From the NCBI GenBank assembly GCA_026874595.1, contig CM049311.1, positions 46,315,676 through 46,379,675 of the forward strand: 64,000 nucleotides of DNA. Direction: 5' to 3'. Positions within the stretch are counted from its first letter, which is position 1, and each line of letters begins with the position of its first letter. The notes beneath the pieces were generated by a model. It saw only the letters and a list, made by a program, of their open reading frames with translations, had not been told where the DNA came from and did not search any database. A program made the translations under genes and the position numbers. The stretch is from Sipunculus nudus. Lineage: Eukaryota; Annelida; Sipuncula; Golfingiida; Sipunculidae. Below, one piece after another: positions 22,690 through 36,771 of this stretch.

Positions 22690-23237
22690 GGTAGAATGTT
22701 TCTGGTTTAGGATTTTTAGTAGATTTTGTCCACGACGACTGCAAATAGTGATATAAAATTCATTGTATAATAGAATTGTCCTATGTAAACGTACCAGTGT
22801 CGTATATGAGTTCTGACATATTTGCAGACAATTTTGAAAATATCTTCACGGATCAAACACCTAAAAAAATGTGTTTCCTGTTCAAGGATAACTTTATTGA
22901 AAAAGAGTTCCGTTTATTGTGAGATTTATAACTCTGTTTACATGTTCAAATGAATTCCCCAAACATCCTCTGGTCCTCAATAATGTGTTCCCCATAATAA
23001 TACTGGATGTTCATAGATAAAACTACAAGGAATGGGGTAACGGTGATATATTAAAGGGTTTATTTGAATTATGATATAAAATTGAGGGGATATCCATTTA
23101 TTTTCTCTCTTTTTCAAGAGGTCTAGACCACTAAGTCCATTTAATCCGGCACTCTTTAAACTCAATGTCCTTTGCATTTGAAACATATCCGAAGGGGGGG
23201 GGGGGATCGTTCTTCAGTAATATATTTTTCCAAAAGT

Positions 23238-23250
23238 TATATATATATAA

Positions 23251-23288
<38 letters not shown>
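23238..23288. repeat. (AT)n microsatellite
   Basis: An AT run with one short interruption (AAAG). A run of ten Gs lies just upstream, at about 23196-23205. Confidence 0.93.
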
Positions 23289-23290
<2 letters not shown>

Positions 23291-25015
23291 TAGTACATGG
23301 TTGCCTCGTTAATGCTTAGGCTTTTAACGCTTATGCTAACCTATCTATTTTGACTGCTGTTGTATATATCTTCTAAAATTAGCATAACGACCGAACACAA
23401 TTACTGGGTATTAACCCGATGCAATGTTAATGCAAGTTCAAATAGGAATGTGTGTCATTAGTGATGCCTTAATACTTCCAAACATGATAAAAATCCTATT
23501 CAAATTCAAAATACGTGCGGAAGTGTTAAAAAAAATAAAATATAAGTCTTTTATAGTAAGTTACCCGGACAACCTTTGTTTAAATGAGAGCGATGGGTTA
23601 TGCAAACTAAGGGTCTTATGTGGACTATTCACATGAAAATTTGTAACAAATTGAAAAAAGCGGTGAAAAATAAAGATGCAAAAATTTTAGCTGTTCTCGA
23701 AAATATTTTGTCGTCTTGGTTGTGCCTGTGAAATTCTATGATAACATCTACTGCTATAGTGAAACATTTCACAATAGTATAAACATTAAACACCTGATAT
23801 GGTAAACTTTTGTGATTAGTAAATTTATATTTTCAAGAAAAAAGCAGTTTTAAAGTTACAACAATTAGGTCACCTTCGTTTAATTTTCCTTACGCTGAAA
23901 TACGTTTCACCTTGATCTGAAAGATATTCCGCTGGTTTAATTATTTTCTTACTGATTCAGCACAACAAAACATTTAATCTCACAGAGAATAGGCCACCAT
24001 AGTTGGCAACATCTGCAAGCAAACATCCCATGGCAGTCACTCGGTCAATATTTTCGCCAAATTTGGTAATGATAGGTGTAACGGTTCCTGGGATAAGATG
24101 TAATCGCTTTTGCACCATATAAACACTAATAATATTTTGTGATCATAAAATTCCCGTGGAAACATCATTTTCAAATAAATCCATTGAGCTTAGTATTTAT
24201 ATTAGTCCCTTTGCTTCATGTAGTCCTTGCACGTGATATGAAAGCTAAACAGTGCCACTTACTGACCATTCTGAAGGAAACTGCAATAAAAAAAAAAAAA
24301 CACATTTTGGAAATTAGTGAAAGGTTCATGAGAGGAAGTGCAACATGAAAGTTATAATTATGTTTAAGTCATATTTTCGTATACGATGAAGAAAGCAGTC
24401 CGGATTCAGAGAACAGAAGGGGCCGGACATAAGGTCGAACGATGGGACAGGCGGGCGGACGTATAGGCCATTTTAGTAGTCCTCCATCCTGTGGCATGTC
24501 TACAAAACATTTCACATCTTTGACCCGATTTCTTATTTATAAATGATTCACACACAGGTAATGTAATTTGAAATATTGTTATTTTGTTAACTTTAATTAT
24601 TCAGGTGTATGATGTGTGGCGCTATACTAACCTTTCTTTGTAACTGCCTTTTTTTTAACTTGAATCTTATAGAAACTATAAAAGCCACATTAGCGTGTGC
24701 CCCCTTAAGCTTATTATTCTGAATATCTCAAAAATAAAAATTAACGGCATTTCCATGAGCTAGTGAATACCTAAATGTAAGAACTACTAATTGCAAGGAC
24801 TCTAAATTACTACGATTTTTGCATCTCGAAAATTAATGCTCGCGATTGTTCCTGAGGACACTTTTACGCACTATGTTTTTTGTAGAAATGGTGTTGCAAC
24901 ATTTTATTAGACAATTAAGTTTATGATACCTGAAATATAAACTTATGGGTAATTATTTTTTTATCAAAACCTCTTCATATAGGCGAGATAGACGCCCGTA
25001 TTGGTAAGGAATCTT

Positions 25016-26244
25016 TAAGCCCCAGTCATACTTGCACTCACGACCGATTTACGACATTTTACGACAACTTGCAACCTGACACTCGTAAGCAGTCTTTGCA
25101 AGGTCCTTAGACAAGTCCTAATCACCCGCAACAAGTCGAGGTTGTCCTGGCAAATAAGCAGTCGTTAGTTCCCCTTCCCAGTCGGCAGTGGATTTTGCTC
25201 GGTTCACATTCCTACGACTAATCGACTGTGGTCTTGGAGAGATCGGTGGTACTCTTATGTGGTCGTATAGGTGGTCTTATGTGATCGGTAGTTATCGGAG
25301 GTACCGAGCGATCGCAGACTGGTACCGGCTTGTCGTACGAGAGGTTATAAGGGTAAGCCCAACTACCGATAGGCTAAGTCTAGTCATGACCGATTATTAC
25401 GAAGAGTCGTACGACCTGTCGTGATCACGTGACTGGCACATATAAAGAGATACATATACAGGGCTTTGTATGATCCATGGCAAAAAAAAAACTAAACATG
25501 GTGAACTGAATGTTCCTTTGGGGGGGGAAAACTTCTAATGGAGCATTGTTCGATACTATTGCTAGGTTTGTAAGGATTTTTACGCCAAAAATGAATAGCA
25601 AATATCTACATTATTATCCTAAATACCCAACTTTTATATGTATCTTGTGCCCGGAATATTCATATCCAAGAAAAATATAATGTGTATCAAATATTCCGAG
25701 AAAAACAATCACATTAGTTGTTACAGTTTAGAAAGCTATGGGAAGATTTTTTTACAAATTTCGATGAACTTTGAGCAAAATGGAAAATGTACGAGGTTAT
25801 AATATATTTCTATTGTATAAAAAGATAACAAGTGTAAGTGTCAGAACTGCAACAATTTTGTGGTAGTAGCACCAACTGATTCCGAAAAATTAGAAGTCGT
25901 AAGTAGTTGTAAGTGGTCGTGCGACCGATCACCCAGAAAGGCAAACATTTCGTACAAGACCACGACCACTCAGCAGTTATCGTACGATACATCGTCTCAT
26001 TTAACGATAGGTCTGTAGTAATTTTACGAGCAGTCGTATTGTCATATGGTCGGATAAAATGTAGTCAGACAAATATCTAGAGCTCTCACCGACTTATTGC
26101 GGCCGCTCGTATCGTGGCTTCATGTGTGATTGCAAGGCCAATACCACACGACCAGTTGCAGGTAGGTGGTCGGCAACGACTAGTCGTGACCATGAAGTCG
26201 TAGATGATCGTAAACGATCGTATCCATCTGTGACTCGGCCCTTA
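25016..26244. mobile_element. Transposon-like element with CGAC/GTCG-rich ends
   Basis: The left end starts TAAGCCCCAGTCATAC and the right end, reverse-complemented, starts TAAGGGCCGAGTCACA. Inside both ends are many short CGAC, GTCG and CGTACGA words, repeated in both orientations (25030-25430 and 25890-26220). The 1.2-kb interior has no recognisable transposase. Superfamily is not assigned, and a target-site duplication is not evident. Confidence 0.6.
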
Positions 26245-26848
26245 ATAAATGAAAAAGATTATGGTGATCTAAATTATCTCATAAACATTATCAGAAAGTA
26301 TATACCTCCATGCCAAGTCAAAATAAATGGACCTATCACAGATGTTTTAAAAATTCAGCCTGCCGCTTAAGATTGTATTTTATTCTGGATTTATACATAA
26401 TGACATGCGGTAGTGTATATAGGCATTGGTTACGTTTGACATGTTTTGCCACCAAGAGTTGGTCTCTTTCATTACATAATAGTATAACCAATACTTAAAT
26501 CCACCCTAGTGGATAACTTAAGTAATTCTTTCATCGTCATGTTGCTGAGCCTGAGGCAGAAAGATATTATCCTCATGTATCATGATGTAACCTAAACAAT
26601 TGACTTAATCCGGCTAAGTTACATAGAGTCGGCGTGTTGTGACATGAATCACACGAGCGACCGCCGGAACACCTTATTAAGTCAAATGATATGGGACGTC
26701 CTGGTTTACGTGAAAAAGGTGATATCACAACGCTTTTGACCGAGTATAAACGCAATATTGGCTCAAGAAAACCAGGAAAATAGAACACTTTTAGGCAAAA
26801 ACTGACTTTGGATTCATACTCTGCATTCACCACAGAGACTTGGCCGCA

Positions 26849-26855
26849 TATAAAA
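26849..26855 (+). promoter_or_regulatory. Possible TATA box of gene 2
   Basis: TATAAAA lies 106 bp before the gene 2 ATG, a plausible distance for a TATA box plus a short 5' UTR. There is no transcript evidence. Confidence 0.4.
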
Positions 26856-26954
26856 CTATAGGCGTCAAAAGTATGCGGTCGTGAAAAAAGGTGTCAAAGC
26901 TAGGAGATATCTATATACACTCATAGCACGGGCTTATCATAGTTAGGGATTACC

Positions 26955-27039
26955 ATGAATACAGCAGCGAGGGACGTATTCCTCGGTCTTCTAATAGTAC
27001 TGGTATTTTCTGGATTGGGACATCCATTCACCGAGAATG
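26955..27039 (+). CDS. Gene 2 exon 1: signal peptide
   Basis: 28 residues plus one base: MNTAARDVFLGLLIVLVF, then SGLGHPFTEN. The donor is AATG|GTGAGT. The hydrophobic core and the ending align with genes 1 and 3. Confidence 0.83.
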
Positions 27040-27230
27040 GTGAGTACATTTAGTAACTTGTTTGCACAACATGCACATTAAAGTTATTTATTTCATGGGA
27101 CTCAAGTGCTAATTAACCTGTGGGTTAATTAGGCGCTTTGTCTAGTTATATAAATTATATGTTCTGTCATAGACCACATCGGACTCTTAAATTATATAAC
27201 ATTAGATAATTTTTATTATATATTTAGATG

Positions 27231-27270
<40 letters not shown>

Positions 27271-28315
27271 ATACTTTTACATTTACTTTGGCCATGATAT
27301 ATAATTTTAAGTTTATTGACAACTACATGTGCATTTTTGTCTAGCTATATGGCTTCTTCTGTGAAAGCCACATTGGCCACTTATAATTATTTAATATTAA
27401 CTGTAAAACTTCATGGTATAGTTAGTTAGTTGCAAATGTTTATTATGAATAATGTACCAGTTCCCTTAATTTTTATCATGGTTCATCTTTATATACTTTT
27501 AACACTTACCATATACGTATCACTTAGACATACACGAAACATTTTATTTTTGTGATAGTTCATATAAGAAAAATATCACTTACTATTCATTAATTTTACT
27601 TTTATCCTTTTACACAGGACAAGACATGTATACATCAGACATGTATACATATTGTTTCTTGATTTACAATGAAACATTTTTTTTATCTAATCTTTATTTT
27701 TCAGAACTAATTAAACACCATTCTTTGTTAATATTACATATGTTTTATATACACTTTTCTTTGCATGCCGTTTTTATATATGAATCACGATCATAAGGAC
27801 CTCTATAGAAATAAGTTCTTTTAAAGGTTTTAGTGTTATCCTTGGTAATGGTTCATTAATGAATGTTCAGGCAACCAGAATAAAATCTGTCAATCAGCTT
27901 AATAATCTTCTGACAGAATCACGTCTGTCACACGATATCTGTTTTAGTATGGAAGTCAAATTGACAGGAGAGAGCCATTTAAATGACATTGCTGCGTCAC
28001 CGACAAATAATTATGAGCCTACATAATTATGCATAAATAATTATGGATTCAGTCTTTGATAGGCCTTTACCCTTTTAGTGATATTACTGTTACATAAATA
28101 TGATATGACCAAGTAATTAAACCAAGAAAAAAAGGCGAAAAAAGGCCAAATCTTTGCGACAAATTATGTATTCCAGTGGTTTATACACATTTACGGCAGT
28201 TCTCTGTAAGTCATGAATTTTGCAATGAAAAAAAAAACTGAATATAATGTCTTGGCCCATAATTAGTTAATAAGGTGATATTTGTAATGAAACCCTATTA
28301 ATAAGAACTAAATAA

Positions 28316-28369
<54 letters not shown>

Positions 28370-31300
28370 CGTTTTGTCTAATTCAAAATAAAAACCGAAA
28401 ACTGGGTCATGATCCTTAACTGAACAGAACCGGTTAGACAGTGGTCACTATAATCAATCAACTTATAACTTGAACTCTGAGTGGAAGGAAACTAACATTA
28501 ATATAAAAGAAATTTATAAACTGTGAATGGAATATCCTTAGTCACAACTTTTTTTACTTTACTCTGTTTGATGAAACATGAATCGGTTTATTTGCGACAA
28601 AATGTTCAAAATCAATTAAAATAAATTGTGTATTGTGCTACGACTACAGCATTCCATGAAATTCTTGAAATGATTGAACAAACAATCCAAAAATGTTTAA
28701 GAAGTTAAACATGGACACAAGACGAAAGTGGACGGTATGTGTACATCAGCAAAGGTTTTTTATCTGTTTATTTTTATTGTAGCGGAAATCTTCACTAAAA
28801 CAGTCTGCACACGTGACCACACAGAAATGAATCTGACTTGTCCGTACAATGGAACGGGAACCAGAAATAAGCTCATCTACATCAGACAAACAAGTTTCGG
28901 AGCACAGACCGGCATTCGCAAGAAACGGGGTGCGCGAGCCTTTGATTGGTCACTGGTGTCACGTGATCTCCACAAGCGGTCGTTGAAAGAAAACGTGACT
29001 TCCACAGACTCTGAAACCTGTCAGCCTGACTTAGGTGCTGACTGCATATTGAATGCTGGTACTGAGACGTACCAGCACTGCAAGGCACAGGCAGATTGTG
29101 TGTTAAACGCTGCGGTGGTCGGAATAAAAGATTGTTTCGCTCTCAGCGACTACCTGACTGTGGACTTCCAGTGTCTGCCAGGTGAGGGCTCTTTGGTGAT
29201 ATAATTATGATAAGACAGTGCCCTTAACCTTTCTGCTGATAAAATGTCACAACAGAAATGTTCTTATTCAAGTCAAGTGAGCTTATTAAAATCTTAAGCT
29301 TAGTTATGTAGATATCGTTTAATTCTAGCAGATACAGAAAAAAACGACGATCCTTTTCAGCTAAGCAAATAGAATATATTTGACATGGTGTAGGCCTACG
29401 TTTATCCTGAGTGGATGAGAATGAGAAAACAAATTACTAACAGGGTTTACAAGGCGGGTGATTTTAACCTGGTGTTATATCAGCCACGGTGCCTTTACCC
29501 AAGGTGTTCATAGGTTGTATACCTTGAAAGATGTCCAGTTTTATATAACACAATGAATTTTCATCGGCTGCCGGTGATTTAAAGCAGCTTTGGTTCACGG
29601 TAATGAGATACCATTCATACTTGTTGCGATGAAATAACACCTTTTGAATTCTGATTTAAGGAGGGTTAAAACCTTGTACACTTTGATTGACGGTGGCGTT
29701 ATCTTTATCTGACTGGGATATTACGCGGTGTATACTTCAGCCGATGATGATGGACACGCTTTGACGGAGATAAAACCGGCTACACTTTGACGGTGACGTA
29801 ACAGGGGTATACTTTGACGGCGATATAACACGGGGTATATAACGACGGTTATATGCACCTTTTTATCTTGATTTACGTGTGGTATAACATATGGTGTACA
29901 CATTACGGTAAAATAACGGTGTGCACTTAAATTGACGGTCATCAGTGGTGGATCAAGAAATTTGAGAACAGGGGGAGCGCTAATACTGGGTTAGCGGTTA
30001 ATTTTGCGGTATAAAACTATGTAAAGAAGACATTTTGAGGCACCTTTAAAAAAATATAAGGATTTTCTGTTCCTCAACTACTATTCTATTAGATGTCTTT
30101 ATAACGTAGTCAAACTTTTGGGGGTGAGGGGGTGGGATTTCATATTGTTACACGATGTATTTGTCGGACGGTGAAGTATTTGATACGGTTTATACTTTTT
30201 TTTTTAATTTAGGTAATGGCAGTGATGTTATAGATGTCTGCTCGTCCGTTCAGTACGACACGGACTCGTACGGATACCTGGTGAGTTCCCGTTATCCACG
30301 TCAGTATTACCCGTACGGTCTGGCCTGCGTCTGTACACTAGAGACCACCCAAGATGGCCGTTTTGAGATGGAGTTCCTTGACTTTGACCTTGAGTACGAT
30401 GACGGTTGTGCCTTTGACTCGGTGACCGTATCCTCCGCTGTAGGCTCTCATCGATTCTGCGGTACTCTGGACGGAAGACATAAAAGAGTACTTCCACACC
30501 ATACCGCAGCATTCCGGTTTTCTACGGACGACAGTTTTCCCTTCAGAGGTTTTTGGATAATGCTCAGAGGTGAGCACCTTGTTAAAACCTCCCGAGTATA
30601 TCGATCTGTTTCCATGCTTCGTTTCCTTTGCTACTTTTGGGTAACAAATTTCTGTAGAAAGCGTACACAATGAAATAGAAATTAACTTCAGCTCTTATGA
30701 ATCAGCAGCGTTTGTTCTCCTATATAATATGCAATTATATATTATCCTTTCAAGTACACCTGGCGATTAACATCAACACACCAAGCAAATTTGGAAAGAA
30801 TACAGATATGCTGAAGGACTATCTGCATTTTGCATAGAAATAACTTTTGCTAAGGTATTTATTTTTACCGTCCCACTGTACTTGAGTTTTATAATCGTTC
30901 CTTTTCAGCCTCTGCAGATGATGGCAGTGACCGACCGTTACAGGTGACATGTGGTCTCAACACGACAGACGCTGGTATTGTAAACTCTTCGTCTCCCCTC
31001 AGGTACGTGCTGCAGCTTTTTAGGTAGGATGCACTTATAAGTGGATTATCTAATCCAGAATTCATCCTGGAACAATCATTTTATATCTATATATATATAA
31101 TTGCATATACAGAAATTATATATTATAAGATTAGGTTTAGGTTTTCAATACGTGTGTACTAGGCATGCATCTCTTAGCTCAACAGAAACATGATTAATGA
31201 AAGGGCTGTGTATAGTACTCTGACAAAAACTAATGATCCCTTTGAGAGCGTAGCTAATTAACAATAGATAGTTAAGTTTGCTGGTGAAGAATTAAACAGA

Positions 31301-34300
31301 TTGTGTGCATTTGGTAATGAGAGACTTTCACAATGCAGGTCTGACTGCTGGCAATTCAGATTGATTAAAATATTCGTATGTGATATGGTTGGAGTTCAGA
31401 ACGTGTGTGTGACAAATATAAATACATTTAGAAAGCTCGTTAAAGTAATTATACATGAGAAGAGTAGAGAGGTTCAACGTAAAACCATTAATGAGGAGCA
31501 CATTTCCTTTATCGTATCCCTCAAAACAGAGAACAGAGTCTGCCCTTATTTTTTTTGCCCACTCTGGAGTGGGTTGCTGTATTGGCCTGAAATTATGCAT
31601 GTCCGCAGATCTTTGAATCCCCAATCTTGTATTCAAGACTGTTGGCGCCATCCGCAATTGATTTTACGTGATGTCTATCCGTCTGTTTTCTTTGGATAAT
31701 AATCGCTCATATCTCAGGAGTAGATGGAGGCATCAGCCTGAAATGTTTATACGCCTTGGATTGCTTTGTTGTAGACCAGACAGGTGGCGCCACCTGCTGT
31801 TACATTTTTATTGAATACATTGATGCACTTTTCCTCATTAGTATATTGGTGTCTCGGCCTGAAATCTTGCATGGTGTATCCATCTGTAGATCTGTTTTTG
31901 ATGACTATTGTACATATATGAAGAGTTTAACTGGCATCAGTAAATTTTTAATCATTTCATGTCAGCACATTCAATGCCTTACTTTACCCATGCCTCTGTG
32001 ATTTTGTAGATACACATTGTGGCTTGTCGACTGCCCGTTGTTTAGTTATGTAATTACTATTCAGGCAAAAATAATGTTACAAAACCATGTGTCAAAATAT
32101 TGTTCGAAATGAATATTTGAACGTTATAAATAAATTATTTACCAAAATATCTGTGAGAAAACTCTAGACAAACTGAAACCAAACAAAGCAATTGTCATAC
32201 AGTCTGGTGAGAAGCATAACGTGATTTGTTTAAGCATTTGCAAATACCTAGCAATAAACTTTTGTTATATTATTAATTGGGCATTGTTCTAAAGAGCTGT
32301 TTTTGCAAAAATAAATCATTTTGTCGAAGTGTTACCATGCTTGTTCTTATTTCAGAAGCTGTTCGATCTCCAATAAGAATTTATTATTTCTGGGAAAGTT
32401 CAAAGTTGCACAAATGTCTAAACTAGTTTCTACGTGGATAACATGCTATAGAACTGAACCTTTCAAAACTGGGTTACAATCAATGTGCGCGCAGAAATTC
32501 CTGTAAACCGCGGAAACGTCATGTTATCGACAAAATTTAGTCTATATTATCTATATATTACTTTGTTGTCTTTCATGATAATAAACCATAACAGTATAAC
32601 ACCAACTATCATGAAAATTAAATATAATGCCATCATTTCATTCAAATTTAAATGACTTTTTCATTTCACTAATCGTAAGAGTCGTTTAAAGAACCATCTA
32701 TTTAGTGAAGCGTTTTATTTGTACATTGTTTCAGATGTGTAAGGTCATCCTAATTTAATTTATATGTTTTAAACCATTTCATTAATTTTAATTTTTAAGT
32801 ATAATTAAGTGGCCTTTGTTAAGCATTCATGCCTATAGATATGCTGCGCTTTATAAATGTATAATAATAATAATCATTATCATCACTATCGTCATAATTT
32901 CGTGTTACTCGGCTTTAATTTTGTTAAAGGACGATATCCATCCGGAATAACTTCACCTCTTCATGGTCTCAGAAACTCAATTTATATACACAGCATTGAC
33001 AGTCATATTCCATTTACATAAGCCCATTTGACGATGTAACAAACGTCTTCCTCCAACAGGAACCAGGTGCATGCATGGCGCAGAGGGACAAATATCCAGT
33101 CTTTGACTACTACGGCCGCAATTAATAGTACCGTGAGCATCAGCAAAGCGTTTACCACCTCACAAGACAATACAACCATCACCACCCGTACCCCCACCAC
33201 CACCGCCATTACCACCGAGATGCTGATCACGACTCACAGAAAAGATACGTTTAGATCGGCCGATGATGCATCACAGATCACCACTAGTGTGACCGCATCA
33301 GAAATATCAACAGAAGTGCCATCAGAAAAACCGAAGGCGTCAAAGTACAATACAGGTAAATTGTTTGATTATTTTTGTGTCTTATTATCAGAGCAAATAT
33401 TTTGTTATTTTCAAGGAAGATCAGTTGGGAGCCATATTTTCAGAAAGGTAAGTGGGAAGCCGTGCACTTTAACATGATTAATATGATTCGAGAGATGTTA
33501 CTGACAAGGTCACTTGTATACTACATTCACATATCCGTCAAGTAGGTATTTATAGCCACAGCTATTTCTGAAAAATGAATATAGAAACGCATCCAGAAGT
33601 CAGATTTCAAATAATGTGTAATTAACCCTCAACCCTTAATTATTTTATTCTCCTCTCACAAAGGAAAGAGTAACCCTGATATGAAAGCATTAAAAATAAG
33701 AATAGTATATATTTCTAAAGAAACGAGAAACATGCCCGTTTTGCATCCGGTATGAAAGACTATCGCTACCTCCGACTCACATATGAGTCACAGGACTAAT
33801 CTTTCTATAAAATCTGGTGCCGGGAGCTGCGGCCATCACACAGATATAAGATAATGAATGTTACCTTTTTTGAGCAAACAATTTTAACAAATACTGAATT
33901 AAGTAATATTTACTATTCCATAAAACGTCCATTTTGAAAACAATTTATTTCACTTCCTACCAACGAGAATTAACATTTTCTGACTTGAGTTAGAAAAATT
34001 GGAAAAGTTCACGACTCAATTAATTGTTTATTTTTGAAGACAGATCACAAGATAAATATGTCTTCGACCCCCCTTAATAGTAGTTGCAACAGGTTTTGAG
34101 ATGTTACTCTACGGACGAAACCTACTAGTTACATCTGTGTCAAAATTAAGAACTCGTGGATTGTACTTGTAGGAACTTGTCTTATGCAGTTGTTCTAGAA
34201 AACAATAGGCACAGCACAGTTTAATAACGATCCATCCGGGCCTACCTCGTCACTCATGGCTTTTGAATGTATTAAATCGACAAAAGTCTTAACGCTTCAG

Positions 34301-36700
34301 ATATTCAGAGCTTGTGTTTTCTTCAATGAGCTTGGTGGTCAAAATGACCTCATTCCAGGTGCCCTTCGGTCCATGGGACCTGTCTCGGTGTGAAGCTGGA
34401 GCTTCCTATAACTGTTATGATTTATGATTAAATTAAATGACGTTTGTACAAATTTTGTTATTCTCAACAATACCAGTGAGTATATACCCCTAAAAGTGAA
34501 GAAATAATAGGTGGCGCCACTAGTTTTCAGTCTTTAAGATTCTTTAAAATTAACAAGCGATCCAAATCAATGCAACCTTCTGCATGTGTTTGCAGTATTT
34601 TCGCTCCGTAACACGAAGAACTTAGATTAGCTCTTTAGATTTCACTGGCATACCTCTGCTTGTTAACGTTCCAGGTCAAACGGTCACGATTTCTCTCTGT
34701 TAACACCCTAGCCTTCGGCAGAGGGTGGTCGCCTTTGGCGCACTCTCAGAAACTTGACTAAGGGAAATTGTTGTATATGCTGACAAGAATCAAGACCACA
34801 CCATATTAACTAGGCGCTCATTTTTTTGTAGGTCTGATCGTCGGTATAGCTGCCGGAGGACTGTTTTTCCTTATACTTGCCGCCATAGGAACCGTCGTAC
34901 TTTGCAAGAAGTAAGTGAACCATGCTTTTTATTATATCTGCACACCACTGGGATCGTTCGACGTTCATTTTGGGATCAGGCAAAGTCAAAGTGCATTCCA
35001 GGGAAACAGGCAAAGTCAAAGTGCATTCCAAAATATAATAGCTCAGCTTACTAAATATTGTTTGTAATAAGGCTTGGTCCATCTTTCAATTCGCAACGCT
35101 TCAATTGGAAACTTTCGGTATTTGGACAAGAGTTTCTTTGACAAAAAAAATGTTTTCTGATTTTATATCATGAGACACTGCCGTTCCTTAAGTGAGACTG
35201 AGAATTAAACTAAAACTGTGTGTGTGTCGGACAGCGGATTCCACTATTTAGATGGGGGAGGGCATACAGGAAGAAGTTTTGAGACCGAGACGGCAGCACA
35301 AACTTCAGACAGATAGGGAATAGGGGTAATTTTGTACTGTTTGGGAAAGGGAAAACAAATTTAAATATTTTAGATATAAAGAGAGGGTAGAGCAAATCAT
35401 GCTAAAAAGGGAAGAGCAAACGAGTAATTTTTCTGAGACACAGGAAGGGAATTTCTTCAAGAACGGAAGGAGGTTCTTACCGAGACTGGGGAATCCGAAT
35501 ACAGAAACTGATACTAAGACAAGGATTTGAAATACAGGTATTCGGAAAGAGTGGGGGAGGGGGAGTGAAGGAACATGTATTTAGGAGGATGTGGCAAAGT
35601 GGGATGTTTACTGACATCATCTCACAAAGAGACTACTTCACAAGTAGGTTAAGTAACATATTTACATTTTGTTATACATGTAATTGCATTGGCAGTCATA
35701 TATCTTGTTATTATATATACATTATATAGATATCAGGGTTTTCAGTAGGAAAAGAAAGTGGAAAGTCCGTGACGCTCAGGAAACGTTTGGGGATTCCAAT
35801 GGGATCTGGGAGGTGCCTAATGTAGGGGATCATTTTTCAAAGGATTAAAACATATTGGTCAAACATGTTTCTATTTTTGTTATTATATCATCATTAAATG
35901 ATTAAATATCGTGTCATAATTTGATCTTCTAATTAAAGTGACATCTGTCATTTGTAAACGCAAGCTTTAAAATAATGAACGGGTTTGTTTGAGGTTGTCA
36001 GCAACAGTCAATAACTACTGCAAGAGTCAGCTTCGATCTGCTTGGTCCTACAGCCAGAGTTTCGCGCGTCAACCGTAGCGTCTGAAAGAGTTTTCAAGCG
36101 TCACGGACGCTTACCCCAGAAAGCCCTGGATGAATTTTTCATAGATTTATTATATCCATAACAGGCTAGTTGCAATTAAAATTAACCAATGAAGAAATGT
36201 TGTCATCATTTACGGGAAAATATCTGCATGAGTCACACCAGCCGTCTAAGAAATAAAACTATTTCATGTCAACAAATAAACAGTGATTGTATGAAAACAA
36301 ATATCCAGCAGAAAAAAAACAGATACAATAGAATAAAATTATAATACAAACTAAAGTTTAGGGGTTGTTTTGTGTTTGTAAAGATTCTTTTAAATTTCTT
36401 GAATTTCATTTTATCATAAAAGTAAATAATGAAATATCTGAAAACATGTTACAGAGATAAGGGAGATAAGGCAGAAAGAAAATCTGACGGCTATAGCTTT
36501 ACCCGTTAAGAGATCGGACTCCATTATTAAATCATTTAACATATACACATATTGATATAATGTAATATAATAAAATATGATAAAATTAATTATCATATGA
36601 TATAGAATACTATACCATACAAAAAGTCTTATATTATTCAATTATACACTATACTATGTTGTATTACATGTATAATACAATTTAATTGTAATGTAAATTA

Positions 36701-36771
<71 letters not shown>

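Larger units (their letters stand above)
18687..26954. other. Intergenic region between genes 1 and 2
   Basis: No coding exon was identified. It holds gene 1's 3' flank, a dispersed repeat near 18985-19095, a transposon-like element at 21128-22689, (AT)n at 23238-23288 and a second inverted-terminus element at 25016-26244. The remainder is AT-rich sequence in which I recognise nothing. Confidence 0.6.
27040..28782 (+). other. Gene 2 intron 1, no kringle exon seen
   Basis: In genes 1 and 3 the kringle exon lies between the signal-peptide and lectin-like exons. Here the sequence is AT-rich, with (AT)n tracts, and I find none of the kringle landmarks (CRNPGG, RPWC, YCDI) in any frame. Splicing exon 1 directly to 28783 keeps frame, because both boundaries are phase 1. 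Confidence 0.7.

Noticed and set aside
25188-25424. 78-residue open frame inside the CGAC-rich element
   Set aside because: Its Tyr/Arg/Ser content comes from the sub-terminal repeat words; it has no transposase motif.
29943-30130. Possible hAT-like left end (CAGTGGTGGATCAAG) before the gene 2 CUB exon
   Set aside because: No matching right end or flanking duplication could be found; it may be a solo fragment.
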